Below, one piece after another: positions 37,787-50,000 of a DNA stretch of 64,000 nt (positions are counted from its first letter, which is position 1; the number at the start of each line of letters is the position of its first letter). Made by a program: the position numbers and the translations under genes. The notes below the pieces were generated by a model. That model had not been told where the DNA came from and did not search any database. It was given only the letters and a program-made list of their open reading frames with translations. Origin of the DNA: Helicoverpa zea (Eukaryota; Arthropoda; Insecta; Lepidoptera; Noctuidae); assembly GCF_022581195.2 (NCBI RefSeq), contig NC_061454.1:2914001-2978000 (forward strand), written 5' to 3'.

Positions 37787-40700
37787 CTAATCCAAGTATG
37801 GTAGCAAATAGTCGTCAACGATGCTGATATTCATATGCCAGCTGAAATGGTTGACTCCTGGGACGGTCACGACATGGAGACGACCGCTCTCGTCGAGGGT
37901 ACGAAGGCCTATCTTGTCTTCCATGTAAATATCCTGGGATTTCATTTCGATTATCGTCTCGTTCGCATCGTAATACCCGAATTGGCTGGAATTTTATACA
38001 CATTAATCTAGGTATTTTTTTTTACTTAAAAATTTGTTATAAGTAACTGACCTATTTATAACTTTTACAATCAAACTTTAAAATGAATTTTGCTGCGTCA
38101 CAATAAATTCTAAGCTGTGTTCTACTGCGTCATGAAAAATTATTTCGAAAACGAATCATTGACATTCCAAGTCTCTTAATAAAATGGAGGAAAACCGAAA
38201 TAAAATTAAGTTTTGTTACTTTAGTAGGTCCTCAATGACGGTCTGACTCGTAATACGCTTTTTCAGTACAAAAACAAGGTATTAGATCATTTAATTAAAG
38301 GATAATAAATGGTGGTATTGACGGTTTTTACCTGCTTTGCCAAGGCGTGATAACGTTATCATCTGGACCTCCGATGAGCACCAATCTCTTCAGTCTTAGT
38401 AGATTTTTCTTGAAGTCCTCCGATTTTGCTGACCTGAAAAATGTTTGAAACAATTATTTTAATGAATATATTTTTGAGGAAATTAGCAAATATTTTATTT
38501 AAATAATATTGAGTGAGTCTTATCTATACAGAGAAATCCCATAATCTTTGACGATTTTGTTTTTGCAAAAAGTTAACATCATTATTATAAGTAGAAAAAA
38601 AAAGTTCGGAACATTATCGGCGGGACCTGACTCAACTGTATCGATGTATAATTTATTCACATCGCTGGTTTAGTAATTAGGTATTATTTATTTAACATAT
38701 ACACATTTTAAAGCAAAATGCATTAAAATTGCTTCTCTGATTTGTGGCAAAAATATTAAATGGATCTTTATTAATTATTAGCAAGTTAAATATAATTCAC
38801 TGTTGTTATTATGCCCCGTCAAAACATGACCTCGTTTGAATGTTTGACGTAAGCAATTATTTTTAGATGACCAACATTTTAGATTATTTTTTGCTTCCTA
38901 TAGATCACGCCTACACATATTTAAAGCTAATAAAATAATCCAATTATAATTAATATCTGTAGGAAATGTTGCAATAAAAGAATCCTATGGTATTTATTTC
39001 TAAATAATCAATAAATTATGAAATAAGAAATTGGATAACTATAATAAAATTATTCAGTCACAAATATTAATGAAAAAACAATTTCATATCCATTAAAAAC
39101 TTCTTACAAATGCTCTTTTCATATATAGAAATGGATTCAAAATATTGTACCATAGACAAACAAAAGATCAGGTTCCACCGAGATTTGAACTCGGATCGCT
39201 GGATTCAGAGTCCAGAGTGCTAACCGTTACACCATGGAACCGATTGATAGCCGAGTCGAAATTACGAATCACTTACGACTTCTGTGCCAAATTATTTTGC
39301 ATATTATTACATAATCCGCAATAAATAAAGTTTATAGTCGGCTATCACAGATTAATTTGCATTTAAAATAACTATGAAGCGATTACCGTTATCAGTAGGT
39401 ATTTATTCAAGGTCACGTGACTTTTAACTCCGCATTTACTTTCTAATACTATGTACTCCACGTGGCTTGAAACAATGCCAATACATTGTATGCATTTGGC
39501 ATTTATTAGCGAAATAAATGTAGCATGTATACAATAATGTTGTTCTATCGTGTAAGTAGGTAGTTAGTCAATAACATGAAAAAGGCATAGTACAATTAGT
39601 ACATATAAACTTCAGGCTCATAATAAAAATTCCACATTGAAAAAGTAAGAAAGAGTTTCCGGTACAGGATTTGAACCCAAGTTTGTTTTACTACTAGAGG
39701 ATGTTTTCATGAAGATAAACTAAGCAACAGGAGACTATTCTCTAAATCTCATCACGTCATTTTCGAAATATTCAAACATTAATTAACTTTAAGTCATACA
39801 TAAGAGTTTTCTTTTGCAACAATTAACACAAGTGTCATCATCATCATCATCATCATCATCTCAGCCATAGGACGTCCACTGCTGAACATAGGCCTCCCCC
39901 TTTGATCTCCACAGATACCTGTTGGAAGCGACCTGGTAACGCAAGTGTGATGGGTACAAAATAATGTCTGAGCTTTTTCTAAAATTGAGAAGCATTCCAG
40001 CATTTGGCTGTTGGTTAAAAAAAAGAAATAAGTACTCACTTAATATGATTATTAATATAAGGCAGATACACACTGTAGGTTTCATACAAGCTCTGATGGT
40101 AAGGGTCGTTCCAGTAGTTACCGACGGAAGTGTGCTGTCCTACTCGAGAGTAAAATAGTTCATAGACTGTATCTTTGACTAGACCGGGGAATACTAGGTG
40201 GAGGAAGCCGGCTGGAAAGTAAAAAAGAATATGTTAGAAATTAGGTTCTATTTTTAAATGGAGGTTATCAATTGATTTTTTTTTTGGTGTAGTAAGTCAT
40301 AGATCATTGCATCTATATTCACTCCTGTTGAGATAGACTAACTACGCTGCTTGATTATATTATATGTAATTCTAGCTTTCTCTAGGTTTGTTTTCCTGGG
40401 AACTTAGGCTTAAAGCTGAATACAAGGCTGTAGATTGGACTCAGCTTCTGAACATAAGTGAAGACCCCAGAACATTTATCACTTATTGGCACTGTGCCAA
40501 AGATGAAGTGTCATAATACAAAGAAGTGGTGAACAACTGATTTATAGGCCAATCTGAATGTTTTGTTGTCTTGAATACTGTTTTGAATATGCTATATCGG
40601 ACATAATTGTATTACCTCCATATTGTCCAGCTTGAGGTGAGCTCAGGGATATAAATGTGCTAACAGACACATTGGGGAATGTCTCCACTATGCCGCGCGC

Positions 40701-42649
40701 TATCAGCCCTCCTTGGGAATACCCTGGAAAGTTAATTAAATAGTTGAAATTAAACATTTCAAATAATGGCTTATTTTTACACTACGAAGATAATTTTCTT
40801 GCCTATCTTTAGTACAATTACCCATTGTTAGTTCATTAGTACAATGAATAATGATTCTTTTGTTTTGTGCCTACTGAAATTTGTTGTTTGCTTGAATGAG
40901 CTTATCTTAGGACTTCTGCTGCTGATTTTTTTCTAGTTGAGGAAGGCTACAGGCTACCTTTTATCCTAGGGCATACAGTAGTGAACTGTTAGAGGCTAGT
41001 CAAAGGCATGAAAATATATCTTACCAATAAGATTTATTCCTTCAGGATGGCTAGCCGATATATTGGCTATGTCCATACCAATTTCCAACACTTGATGCCA
41101 CATCGTCTCCAAACTGGACCAGCTCTCGAATCTGTTCACATTGTACACTATTGTTCCTGGGTGTTGCTGTGAATTTTAATAGTACATTTTTAATTTAACA
41201 TTGCTATAATAATAATTGTAAAGAGGAAAAAAGTTTTTTTTTGTAATTTCCAAAAGTACTGGGCTGATTCAAAAAATTCTTTCACTATTGGAAAGTTACA
41301 CTCTTCCCAAGTAAAATAAGCTACATTTTATACAGCAGCAAAATTGCTTGTTTTAATACTATTTTTTTAAATATTTTTTTCGTATCGGCTATCGGGTTGC
41401 CCGGGTAACTGGGTTGAGGAGGTCAGATAGGCAGTCGCTTCTTGTAAAGCACTGGTACTCAGCTGAATCAGGATAGACTGGAAGCCGACCCCAACATGAT
41501 TGGGAAAAAGGCTCGGAGGATGATGAGGATGATTTTTTAAATATTTTTTTAAGGACACTTTTTATGTGGAGGTACAAAGTAGGAACTGTGACTTCATATT
41601 AAGTACATGCCTATAACTACCAATCTTCAGCTTTCTCATACTTAGTCAATCTAGGTTTAACAAAGATATAAAGGTTTTGTCTATTTGTCATAGTCAGCGC
41701 TTCATAATATGTGATAGAGGCAAATAAAATGTTTCAGGTGCGGACTTGTGTGTTCTAGAAAAATCTGATCCACTGCAAAAATGTTGGTAGATAAGTACCT
41801 ACCTATACGGAGGAAATTAATTGTAAGGAAGATGATGCAAGAGTAAAAAATACAGATAAAAAAGATGTAAATAAAAAATATGCAATATAATAAAAGTATC
41901 CTTGCATAATGCAATAATTAATAGTTGTCATACAGTCATAATAATTTGCATCCTTTTGTTGTTCACAGGAAATTAAAACAATAATGTATTGTTTGTTTTA
42001 TTCCAATGTTCTTTATCCACTAGGGAATAGCAATGTGATATGATAACCCTGGGACAAAAAGGTGCCTATGCACTTAGTAGGTAAAGATATATAAAGATGA
42101 GGTAAGTAAACATTTTATTTAATTGGTACCTAATAGGTAAATGGTCTTGGATTAATATACAGGTGGACTGATGGAGAAGATATGTCTCTTCTACATACTA
42201 TTAGTAGGTATTTAGTTAATCAGTTTATCGACTTTGAGTGTAATCAAATCTTCCTTTCTGAATAAAATAAAATCTGAATTTTAAGTCATATATTCTATAC
42301 CTACAATAGGTACCTACCTCGAATTTCTACTAATCATCACATCAGTTTGAACATTGTGGACCACACTTTTTTCAATACAAAGGGTAGGTAATGGCATTAT
42401 AAGTGTAATTTAATACGCCGCTAGAATAGCGTTGCAAAAAACATAGAGGAATGAACTTGACCTTCGCAAACACCAGCATGGTCATTTAAAAAAAAGTTTA
42501 GAATAAAAACTTACCTCTTCGATTCTGAATTTGATCATTTCCATACTAGCGCTCCCAGTCATGACCCCATGGATTAAAACCACCGGTTTATAACTTAATA
42601 TAGGCGAAATAAATAAAACTAAGCCAAGAAATGCGATTTTCAATGCCAT
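37787..42649 (-). CDS. Ppt2: Lysosomal thioesterase PPT2, six exons
   Basis: PPT2 removes thioester-linked acyl groups in lysosomes. Coding exons on the minus strand are 42649-42515, 41166-41025, 40723-40616, 40211-40040, 38433-38332 and 37985-37787. All introns are GT-AG and the phases join without a break to give 285 residues, close to the family's usual 290-300. Residues 1-19 form a signal peptide. Then come PVVLIHGVMTG, the nucleophile motif GYSQG (Ser95), GGPDDNVITPWQS with the catalytic Asp (210 or 211), and GVNH with catalytic His266. The WQSS and FGYYDANE words fit PPT2 better than PPT1. NVS and NET are possible glycosylation sites. The ATG at 42649 is chosen because the open frame upstream only reaches a TTG. 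Intron 1 holds repeat copies, and intron 4 holds a tRNA-Gln gene and an RTE fragment. Confidence 0.95.
39170..39241 (-). tRNA. tRNA-Gln (CUG) inside PPT2 intron 4
   Basis: A 72-nt tRNA identical in its body to the 9854 and 14475 copies, with anticodon CUG. It lies on the same strand as PPT2, between coding exons 4 and 5. A TTTT terminator follows on the minus strand. Upstream, AATTTCGAC is again present, with TTTCG 16 bases from the gene, so it should be independently transcribed by RNA polymerase III. Confidence 0.96.
39838..39945 (-). repeat. 3' end of an RTE-type LINE
   Basis: On the minus strand a frame reads WRSKGEAYVQQWTSYG and stop, followed at once by an (ATG)n tract. This is the usual end of RTE-clade reverse transcriptases and their 3' tail. 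It lies inside PPT2 intron 4. Only the last few dozen codons remain. Confidence 0.75.
41230..41532 (+). repeat. Two repeat remnants in PPT2 intron 1
   Basis: About 41230-41340 resembles the dispersed family at 35841 (CTGGGCTGATTCAAAAAATT, AGCTACATTTTATAC). From about 41393 to 41532 lies a good family B copy (GGGTTGCCCGGGTAACTGGG, GCCGACCCCAACATGATTGG, AAGGCTCGGAGGATGATGAG) ending in a GAT-rich tail. Confidence 0.7.
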
Positions 42650-43158
42650 TTTTAAACACGCGAACAAAGGACTCTACTGATGTAATATTCAACGATTACT
42701 GAATTCACTTACAATACATTATAAACTTACACTACATATACGTCATAAATTAAACATTGTTAATTTATTATTTGATAATATTTCAATAACAGAATTTACG
42801 TAAATAATACGCAAAATCCTTCAATTTGTAAACAATAATCATCTGGCATGAGTCAAAAGTCAAACAGCCAATGTCATTCTGTGTGTTGCCATTGCTACGA
42901 AATTCTGAGCTCCGTTTATCAATTTCAGATATAGCAAGTATTTTTACCTGGCTGCATGAAACCATTGCGTGAAACTAATATTTATAGAAGTTTTCAATAA
43001 AATGAAAAGGAATGAAAATAAAACAATACGAATCTTAGGCAATATTGTATAAAGTCAGTTTATATTTCAAGTACATAAGATGGAATTAATATACAGAAAA
43101 CATTATTATCACAATCATTCCTTGTTACTTTAAAACTTAATATAATTTATAAAAAATA

Positions 43159-44739
43159 TCATGTATCATCATCATTAGGTATTTGTGACTCTTCTACTAC
43201 TCTAGTCGCTGGGACATACACATTAAAAGTAAACTCAGTTCTAGGAAATGATCCAGGATTAACAACTTGACAATCCTTATAGTTCCTTACAAAAGGTTGA
43301 AAATGATCTGCGATAATAACCAAATCAGGTAATGGATACAGATTTAAGGCACTAGAATGCTTCCAAAAGACTGGTTGGACTCCTATAGATAGTGGTGTTA
43401 GACAGCATTGACTTAATAACGTTTTTGTTAAATGGTCAGGAATATCCCCACTGTCCGGAAAGTGTAATGTATTCCTACATAATTTCATGACCAGGTCATG
43501 TCTAAATACAACAATTTCTTGAGTACAGTACTGTATCCGGCATGGATTTGTAGTGAATATTGCATTGTCTCCGAGTTTCTTCTGTATTGTTTCCGTTAGA
43601 TAGTTGGGCAACGGTGGCCTTGGTAAGACATTTGCTGCTGCAGGGTCTGTCTTCCCAGGTACAAAAATAAACTTGCATTTCTCTCGTAACTGCTTGAATT
43701 GACAAATAGTATCTGCTAAACTGTTTAATCCATTCTTCAAGTGCATGTGAAACTTATATGTGTAAGGGCATGACAGAAACTCGCCAATAAGTACAATAGC
43801 TATTGGTGGATAATCTTCAAATCCAGCAAATAATTTCTTCAAACTATCCATTACTTTAGGGCTGTCTAGCCACACATCGGATACAAAAACTATCACTCCA
43901 TCTCGGTTTTCTTGTTCAATTTTTAAGAGAGCTTTTGAATTTTTAAGTGATGTCTTTGATTTTCCTCCAAACACATTCAAGTTGCCGAAATATGGTGCTG
44001 AAGCTTCTCTGGGCTCTACAGGAGGTTGGACTAGACCAGTTACGTGTAATACTTTGTCATCATAGTACCCTTCTGCGAGAACAAAGCTTCCCTCCATGAA
44101 TAATCCTGAATGGTATCTCACATCGGTCATATCAAGGAGTATAGTTCCTGTAGGGTCTTCTAAGTGGTACTTTCTTTCAATAACTTGTGTAAGCAAGCCT
44201 AAAACTACTACATCATCAACCCTACTAGAACAACTTAGTAAGAACTCCACTTTGCGCAATCGGAACCGTTTTTCGCTTTCAGATGAATTGACAGGATCTG
44301 CCGTGAAGAGATTGTTCCTTAGCGTTCTCTGCCAGATAACTGTGTAACGATCTATTACAAATCGAGACTTCCATTTTGGATCAGGAAGTAAACATTTCGA
44401 TGTATCATTGTCTTTCACGAATTTCTTCAGTTCGTGATTGTAACAGAGTTTAGGTATACTGAACGCGTCTATAACATTTAAAATAGTTTCGTGTTCTTCT
44501 AGACCTGCTGTCGAACACTCTTTGTAAGCTATTTCTATGTGGTTCTTCTCTAAAATAGGTTGGGAAATGCATTGGTGGAGCAAGTGAGCTGCTAGCTTCT
44601 CGAGCATCTTAGATCGTTCTGCTGGAGGTAATTGCAGGAGCTGTTCAGCCAGATAAACGCTTGCATCCTTCCTCAATGTGAATCCACTAAGTTTGAAAGT
44701 CGAAGTAATTTCGCTGCGCATCCGTTGCACATCTCCCAT
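43159..44739 (-). CDS. Pole2: DNA polymerase epsilon subunit 2 (POLE2)
   Basis: A single-exon gene for a 526-residue protein; the human subunit has 527. This is the B subunit of DNA polymerase epsilon, which supports leading-strand replication in the nucleus. The N-terminal ~75 residues (FKLSGFTLRKDASVYLAEQL) match the family's helical N-terminal domain. An OB-fold region follows (EDPTGTILLDMTDVRYHSGL). From about residue 280 comes the phosphodiesterase-like domain (VIVFVSDVWLDSPKV, FVPGKTDP), which is inactive as an enzyme in this family. The C-terminus has DLVIIADHFQPF and VNPGSF. The ATG at 44739 (MGDVQRM) is chosen because the open frame upstream reaches only a TTG. It is head-to-head with HEATR1. 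The 3'UTR shows only variant poly(A) words (AATATA near 43061). Confidence 0.96.
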   Translation of the reverse strand: MGDVQRMRSEITSTFKLSGFTLRKDASVYLAEQLLQLPPAERSKMLEKLAAHLLHQCISQPILEKNHIEIAYKECSTAGLEEHETILNVIDAFSIPKLCYNHELKKFVKDNDTSKCLLPDPKWKSRFVIDRYTVIWQRTLRNNLFTADPVNSSESEKRFRLRKVEFLLSCSSRVDDVVVLGLLTQVIERKYHLEDPTGTILLDMTDVRYHSGLFMEGSFVLAEGYYDDKVLHVTGLVQPPVEPREASAPYFGNLNVFGGKSKTSLKNSKALLKIEQENRDGVIVFVSDVWLDSPKVMDSLKKLFAGFEDYPPIAIVLIGEFLSCPYTYKFHMHLKNGLNSLADTICQFKQLREKCKFIFVPGKTDPAAANVLPRPPLPNYLTETIQKKLGDNAIFTTNPCRIQYCTQEIVVFRHDLVMKLCRNTLHFPDSGDIPDHLTKTLLSQCCLTPLSIGVQPVFWKHSSALNLYPLPDLVIIADHFQPFVRNYKDCQVVNPGSFPRTEFTFNVYVPATRVVEESQIPNDDDT

Positions 44740-44876
44740 ATTTCGAATGTAGATCACACACAAACACAATAATTCACGTCTAAATTGCTTTCGTTGTTTA
44801 TAACACGGCAGATTATCGTAATCAACAAAGTTAGAACTTGACTAACTCCAAAAAAACAGTCAGGATACAAAACTGA

Positions 44877-44890
44877 TTTTGGCGGCAAAA
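44877..44890. promoter_or_regulatory. E2F-like site upstream of Pole2
   Basis: TTTTGGCGGCAAAA is a near-palindromic match to the E2F consensus. It lies 138 bases before the Pole2 ATG. Replication genes are typical E2F targets, so control of Pole2 at the start of S phase is likely. No binding has been shown. Confidence 0.55.
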
Positions 44891-45425
44891 CAATCGGTAA
44901 ACAGCTGACACTGACAACAGTAAATCCGACTTTATCATTGCATTTACAAAGTTTATTATGCACATTCTTTATAACCACTATCTGAGAAGTAGAATGGTTT
45001 TCGTTCTAGTTTACACAAATTGAATTGGTAAAAATACAACTATATTTTTTTTTTATAACACTCTAAAATTTGTGCTTCAATTGTAAAAAAATGTTTCTTT
45101 GTAATAATATAATTATTTACCAGTGAGCAAGCATATAGTAACAGGATTTGTAAACAAGACTTAAGTAATTTTAATAATGGCAATGAAATTAAAAAGTTAC
45201 AAGAACTGACACTGACAGAAAAGTTATAAAAAATTGTAAACATTGAGTGGCGAGCTTAATTTTCCACGTGCAGTTTACGATTATATTATGTATTTGTATT
45301 AATATTGTGGAACAGTGTATTGAGCAATAATAAAAGATCAACAATAATTACAAATACTCTACAAATAAATGTTGAATTGGTACGTATTCATTACAACTCT
45401 TTATCCTAACCTCGTAACATGTAGT

Positions 45426-46969
45426 CAGTAGCGGCTTTAGGGTAGGGCGCGGTTGGGCGACGGCCCAGGGCGCCGGACATAAGGGGCGCCACAGGCGCCC
45501 CCAACCAATCCTTGATCAGAATTTTACTCCTATTTTTGTTTTAAATTTCATCAAAGATCGCAGCTTACAAGAACTGTATCCAAATGTATGGATAGCATCA
45601 GGGCCGCCTTAACCTATGGTGCAGGGTGTTCGAATAACCCTGGCGCCGCGAGCTCAGGGGCGCCGCGGTACGCTCCTGGACCAAGAAATTTCAATTAAAT
45701 TAATGTATTGTCATACAATGCCGCGCGCGTTAGATACACTACTTTTATGTCCCAAAACTCAAACATTTTCGCGCTCGCTTCGCTCGCGGTTTCTTTACTT
45801 TACACTTACATTTTTTTTTCACATAGCTACTAGAAATGGGTAGTTCACGAACGATTGAAGGAAATGGACTACTTCACTTCCGAAAATAAACGTATCATTC
45901 CTTCACTACTCCTTCGAATGTGTCTCTACTTCATTTAGTTCACTAGTTCAGGATCCTTCCATAGATAGGATCGGCTACATATTTCGATTTTTAAATATGC
46001 CAACCTAAACTAAAATATATCTAAATTACTTTAAAGCTACATAATTTTCTGTTTATTAATATTTTCACGGTTGATAGTCTTAACCCTGTATAAAGTATGA
46101 AGGAAAATCGAGATATCGAGATAAGGAATCAAGTGATTCATTCGTCGATACTTATCCCTCACACTACAGATTGACTCGTTTTGATTTACTGAACTAAATG
46201 AGTAGACTACAATTATGATTCCTAAGAGCTGGGTGACTCATTGACTCGTTCAGATTTGGTGAACTAAATGAAGTACTGAAGTAAATGAGTGGACTACTTC
46301 GTTGAGCGAAAAGAACTACTTCATTCATTTCTTTTCAATGACACATTTTGCGCATGTCTAATAGCTACTTTTAATTTAATGTCCCAATGCTCAAAAAAAT
46401 TCGCGCTCCCTTCGCTCGCGGCTTCTTCACTTCACAGTCGCCTTTTATTATATATGTTAAGGACTTTTAGTGATCCAAATCTCAAAAAAGCTTTTTCGGG
46501 CTTGCTTCACTTTATAGTTGTTTTTATTTTTGAAATTTTTTTTGTCCTTTTATTAATAAGAAAGTAACTTCCAGTTTCTATTTATGGTACTACTTTAAGT
46601 CCCAAAATTTTAATTCATAGGCGCCAACACCAACAAAGAGCTATCTACGTTTGGGCTACATTTTAAGTCATTTTTGTTTTGAGTTCTAAAATATAACAAA
46701 AAATTTCGCGCTCGCTTCGCTCGCGCAATCACAACCTGTGTTCCCGTGTTTTTGCATTCACCAACCAGCAATAACTTATGTACGATTGGGCTACATTTTA
46801 GGTAATTTTTGCTTTGACTTGTTAACTATAAAAAAAAAATTCACGCTCGCTTTGCTCGCTCAATCGGTAACTACATATTATGTCTCTGTTTTTCGTATGG
46901 GTTTGAATTGTAGTTGGGGGCGCCGTAGAAATCTCGCCCAGGGCGCTAGTAGAGTTAAAGCCGGCACTG
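45426..46969. mobile_element. Non-autonomous hAT-type element (outer)
   Basis: The 8-base duplication CATGTAGT lies at 45418-45425 and 46970-46977. Terminal inverted repeats are CAGTAGCGGCTTTA and, from the other end, CAGTGCCGGCTTTA, with GC-rich subterminal parts (CCCAGGGCGCC and related words). An 8-bp duplication and CAG-type ends fit the hAT superfamily. No transposase frame is present. The interior has four degenerate copies of a TTCGCGCTCGCTTCGCTCGC motif and is interrupted by a second element at 45831-46360. It sits between Pole2 and HEATR1, probably inside the HEATR1 5'UTR intron. Confidence 0.85.
45831..46360. mobile_element. Nested hAT-type element (inner)
   Basis: The 8-base duplication ATAGCTAC lies at 45823-45830 and 46361-46368. 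The ends are TAGAAATGGG and, in reverse complement, TAGACATGCG, matching at eight of ten positions and fitting the short hAT end consensus. The interior repeats words such as GACTACTTC and ACTTCATT but has no coding frame. It must have inserted after the outer element. Confidence 0.75.
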
Positions 46970-47038
46970 CATGTAGTTCCGGCGTGGAAATATATCAATG
47001 TTCATGTATTTTACAGGTGAAAACAAATATTACCAACC

Positions 47039-50000
47039 ATGGCTGCTACATCTTTAGCAGAGCAGCTGAAAAAGCTAACAGTACCCCAGGCAACGATCTA
47101 CAAAGATGATAGCAAAACTATTTCTTTACTCTTTGACCCAAAGGAAGCAGCTGCGAAAGATCGCGATACTTTCTACGAAATCGGTCTAAGCGGGTTGAAA
47201 GAACTCATTGCAATTTATGAAGGATTTCGTCTATTTGAAGATACACTCTTCAGCCTATCATCCAAAGACTTTGAAAGAGCTGTACAGACCAAAGAGGTTA
47301 ATCAAAACCTTGATCAGACCATAGAGAAGTTCTTACTACAGTTGTCACCTTACCTCCTTTTGCAGTCATCTCATAAAGCCCTGGAATGGCTGATAAATAG
47401 ATACCATATTCATGATTATAATCAGGATGCTATTATGGCGTTAATCCTGCCTTACCATGGGACAAAGATATTTGTCCGTTTTGTACAGCTCATGGATATA
47501 AAATCAACTAATAACAGATGGAACTGGTTGATGCCTATTCACAAACATGGCATTGCTTTAGCCAATCAGGTTCTTTTCAACCAATGTGCATCTAATTCTG
47601 GTACTTTGCAATTCATTGCTAAAACTACTCTGAAATATGTTAAAGAGTTCGGTGACAGAGCATCGCAGCTGAACACCGTATTTGCCTTCTTTTGCCAAAC
47701 CGCTATCGGCGTAATTGACTCGAGCAAGAAAGTTACTGAAGCTATCATTAATGCATTGTTACCAACTGTAATAAAAGCGATAGATTCTCCCATCACTGAC
47801 TTCAGAGCAGCAGCATACATTATCCTAGGATATTTGTTTACTAAAACAAGTCTTAAAGAAGATACACTGAACGAAATAGCTCTTAAACTCTTGACAACAG
47901 AATTTGATATTTCTTATGATGTAACGATCTTGATTACGATGATGTATGAGAATGAAGACCATGTGACAAGTATGTCTGAAGATATACTGAATAATTTGTC
48001 GGTAGACATAATAACTACATTGTGCAATCATATGAAGAAGTTAGTTGAGAAAGGGAATAATATCAGAGCGTTTTTATTGGCATTCTTGTCGAGCATTCTG
48101 CCATTGATACAAGGTGAAGATTTCTGGAGGTATTGTAAGTTGCCAGAAATTCTGATTAGTGAAGTGGATCTGAAGCAGCAAAAGCCAGAATTGATTATCA
48201 AGTAAGTTTATATTTCTGTAACAAAACAGTGAGTCTAGCGAGTTGATGGCAAATTAAATGCAGCAATTACTACTCTACTCTTAGAGTGATGTACCTAGAT
48301 GTATTTTTTTTAGATTTTCACGGTTTTAGCAGTCAGTTTCCTTGTTTTTTTTTTTTTAGATTTTTACCTGGCATATTTTTTAATTTAATGTCGTATAATT
48401 TTCAGGTGTATCCTTGATGCTTTCCAGCCACAAAGTAACATAAACACAATGGATGATGGCAACGAAAGCGACATCGAAATTATTGATGAAGAAGACGAAT
48501 CTTCCGGCAAAGTACTCAACTGGTACGCACTTTTCGTGAAAGATCTTGAGCGCCAATACCCTGACGCATTTGACAAAGTTGTTAAAGAACAAATGAGTTC
48601 CGATAGTAAGAATTCACCTAAAAGAAGGAATCAGTTGTCAAAACTGCTAGGTTTTAAACCTGCAATCGCACATAAGGTTGGTGGCACTTACCTTTTTGAA
48701 AACTTGAACCACGTCAATGCTAAATTACGTATTGAAGCAGTAAATTACATAGCAAAGGAGTTTGATGCATTGAAAGCTGAGAATTCTGACTTTGTCAAAG
48801 AATCCATAATCAACCGACTTAATGATGACACTCCTGAAGTTGTAAACGCAGCTTTAGATATACCTAATGATAGTTTGAAAGAGGTATTAAATGAAATAGA
48901 TGCTACCAATTCTTTTGTCGCAATAGTTGGTAAGGGAGCCAAGAAATGGAAGCCTGTAGTCAAGAAAGCAATCACTAAGTTTTGTAAAATTGAAATTTTA
49001 CCTGTGAACCAAGAAACTGTACTAGCTCTAGTACCATACCTCTTCCCAAATAGTGAAGAAACAGCAAAATTAACATGGCAGATACTGAATTCAGAATGGG
49101 GAAAGAAATTCGGACTCGCTAATAAAACTAAAGACCTAAAAGGATCAATAAAAGGAGACCATTTGAAATTATGCGAAGTCATTTTCAAGGCTTTGTTTGT
49201 TGATAAAACTGTTAACTTGGATAACATACTTGATGAGAATCAGTTGAACAAAAGTAATACTTCTGATGTCTGCTTTTATATGCTACTTAAAACTAGCTGC
49301 CTTAAAAATGCGTCTGTTGAAGAATTGTCTGCTATTCTAAATCTGCTTCTAGAGTCAGTTGAAAATAGGTCCATAGTACACAGTTCAGAAGGTCAAGTAT
49401 TTTCAAGCACCATAATGCCGGAATTTATCAAGCTTTGTCGCGAAAATAACATGCTCTTCCAAATTATCGAATACATTTTCTCTAGAGTGATTGAAGACAT
49501 GAATATTAAGGACATCCCTAAACCATGGTGTGATGTCTGCAAAACTCCTGAAACAATTCTCATTAGAAGATTGTATGAGATATGTGTGATTGGTTGTGCT
49601 ATACCAAGTTATGGTGAAAACTACGTTGCTCTCCTCCAAAAACTTTTGGAGAAATTCTTCAAGAACGCTAGAGAGAAATTCGAGTTCATAGCCAACTTTG
49701 CTTGTGGACATATTCTTTATGCGACCGATCCTAAAGACGTTATTGGTCCTGAACTTCAGCTAAGAAGTCTCAAATTGCTTTCCAATTTTCTCGCTGTACA
49801 AGAAAATGAGAAATGGTTATATGATTCTGATGTGGTTGTGCTAACCATTCTGTTCTGCTTGAACAACCCCATAACAGCTATACGCGAGTGCGTCATCGAT
49901 ATTGTAAACAAATTGCTGAGAGAAGAACCAGATAAGAAGCTGATTTACGTCCAATTATACGAAGAATTAATGGCACATAAAGAGGAGTTGGTACTTGACC

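Larger units (their letters stand above)
45380..47016 (+). other. Probable 5'UTR intron of HEATR1
   Basis: A donor-like TTG|GTACGT at 45380 and an acceptor TGTATTTTACAG ending at 47016 bracket this span. The HEATR1 ATG is 22 bases past the acceptor. Removing the hAT insertion and one copy of its target duplication leaves 85 bases, close to the 89-base second coding intron of the same gene. The 5' exon itself is inferred. Confidence 0.5.

Noticed and set aside
45616..46567. Open frames inside the hAT insertions as transposase remnants
   Set aside because: The translations show no hAT dimerisation or catalytic motifs and are driven by the CGCTCG repeats and T-rich stretches.
48745..49227. 160-codon minus-strand frame
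   Set aside because: It is antisense to the long HEATR1 exon, without splice or promoter support, and is a shadow of the coding strand.
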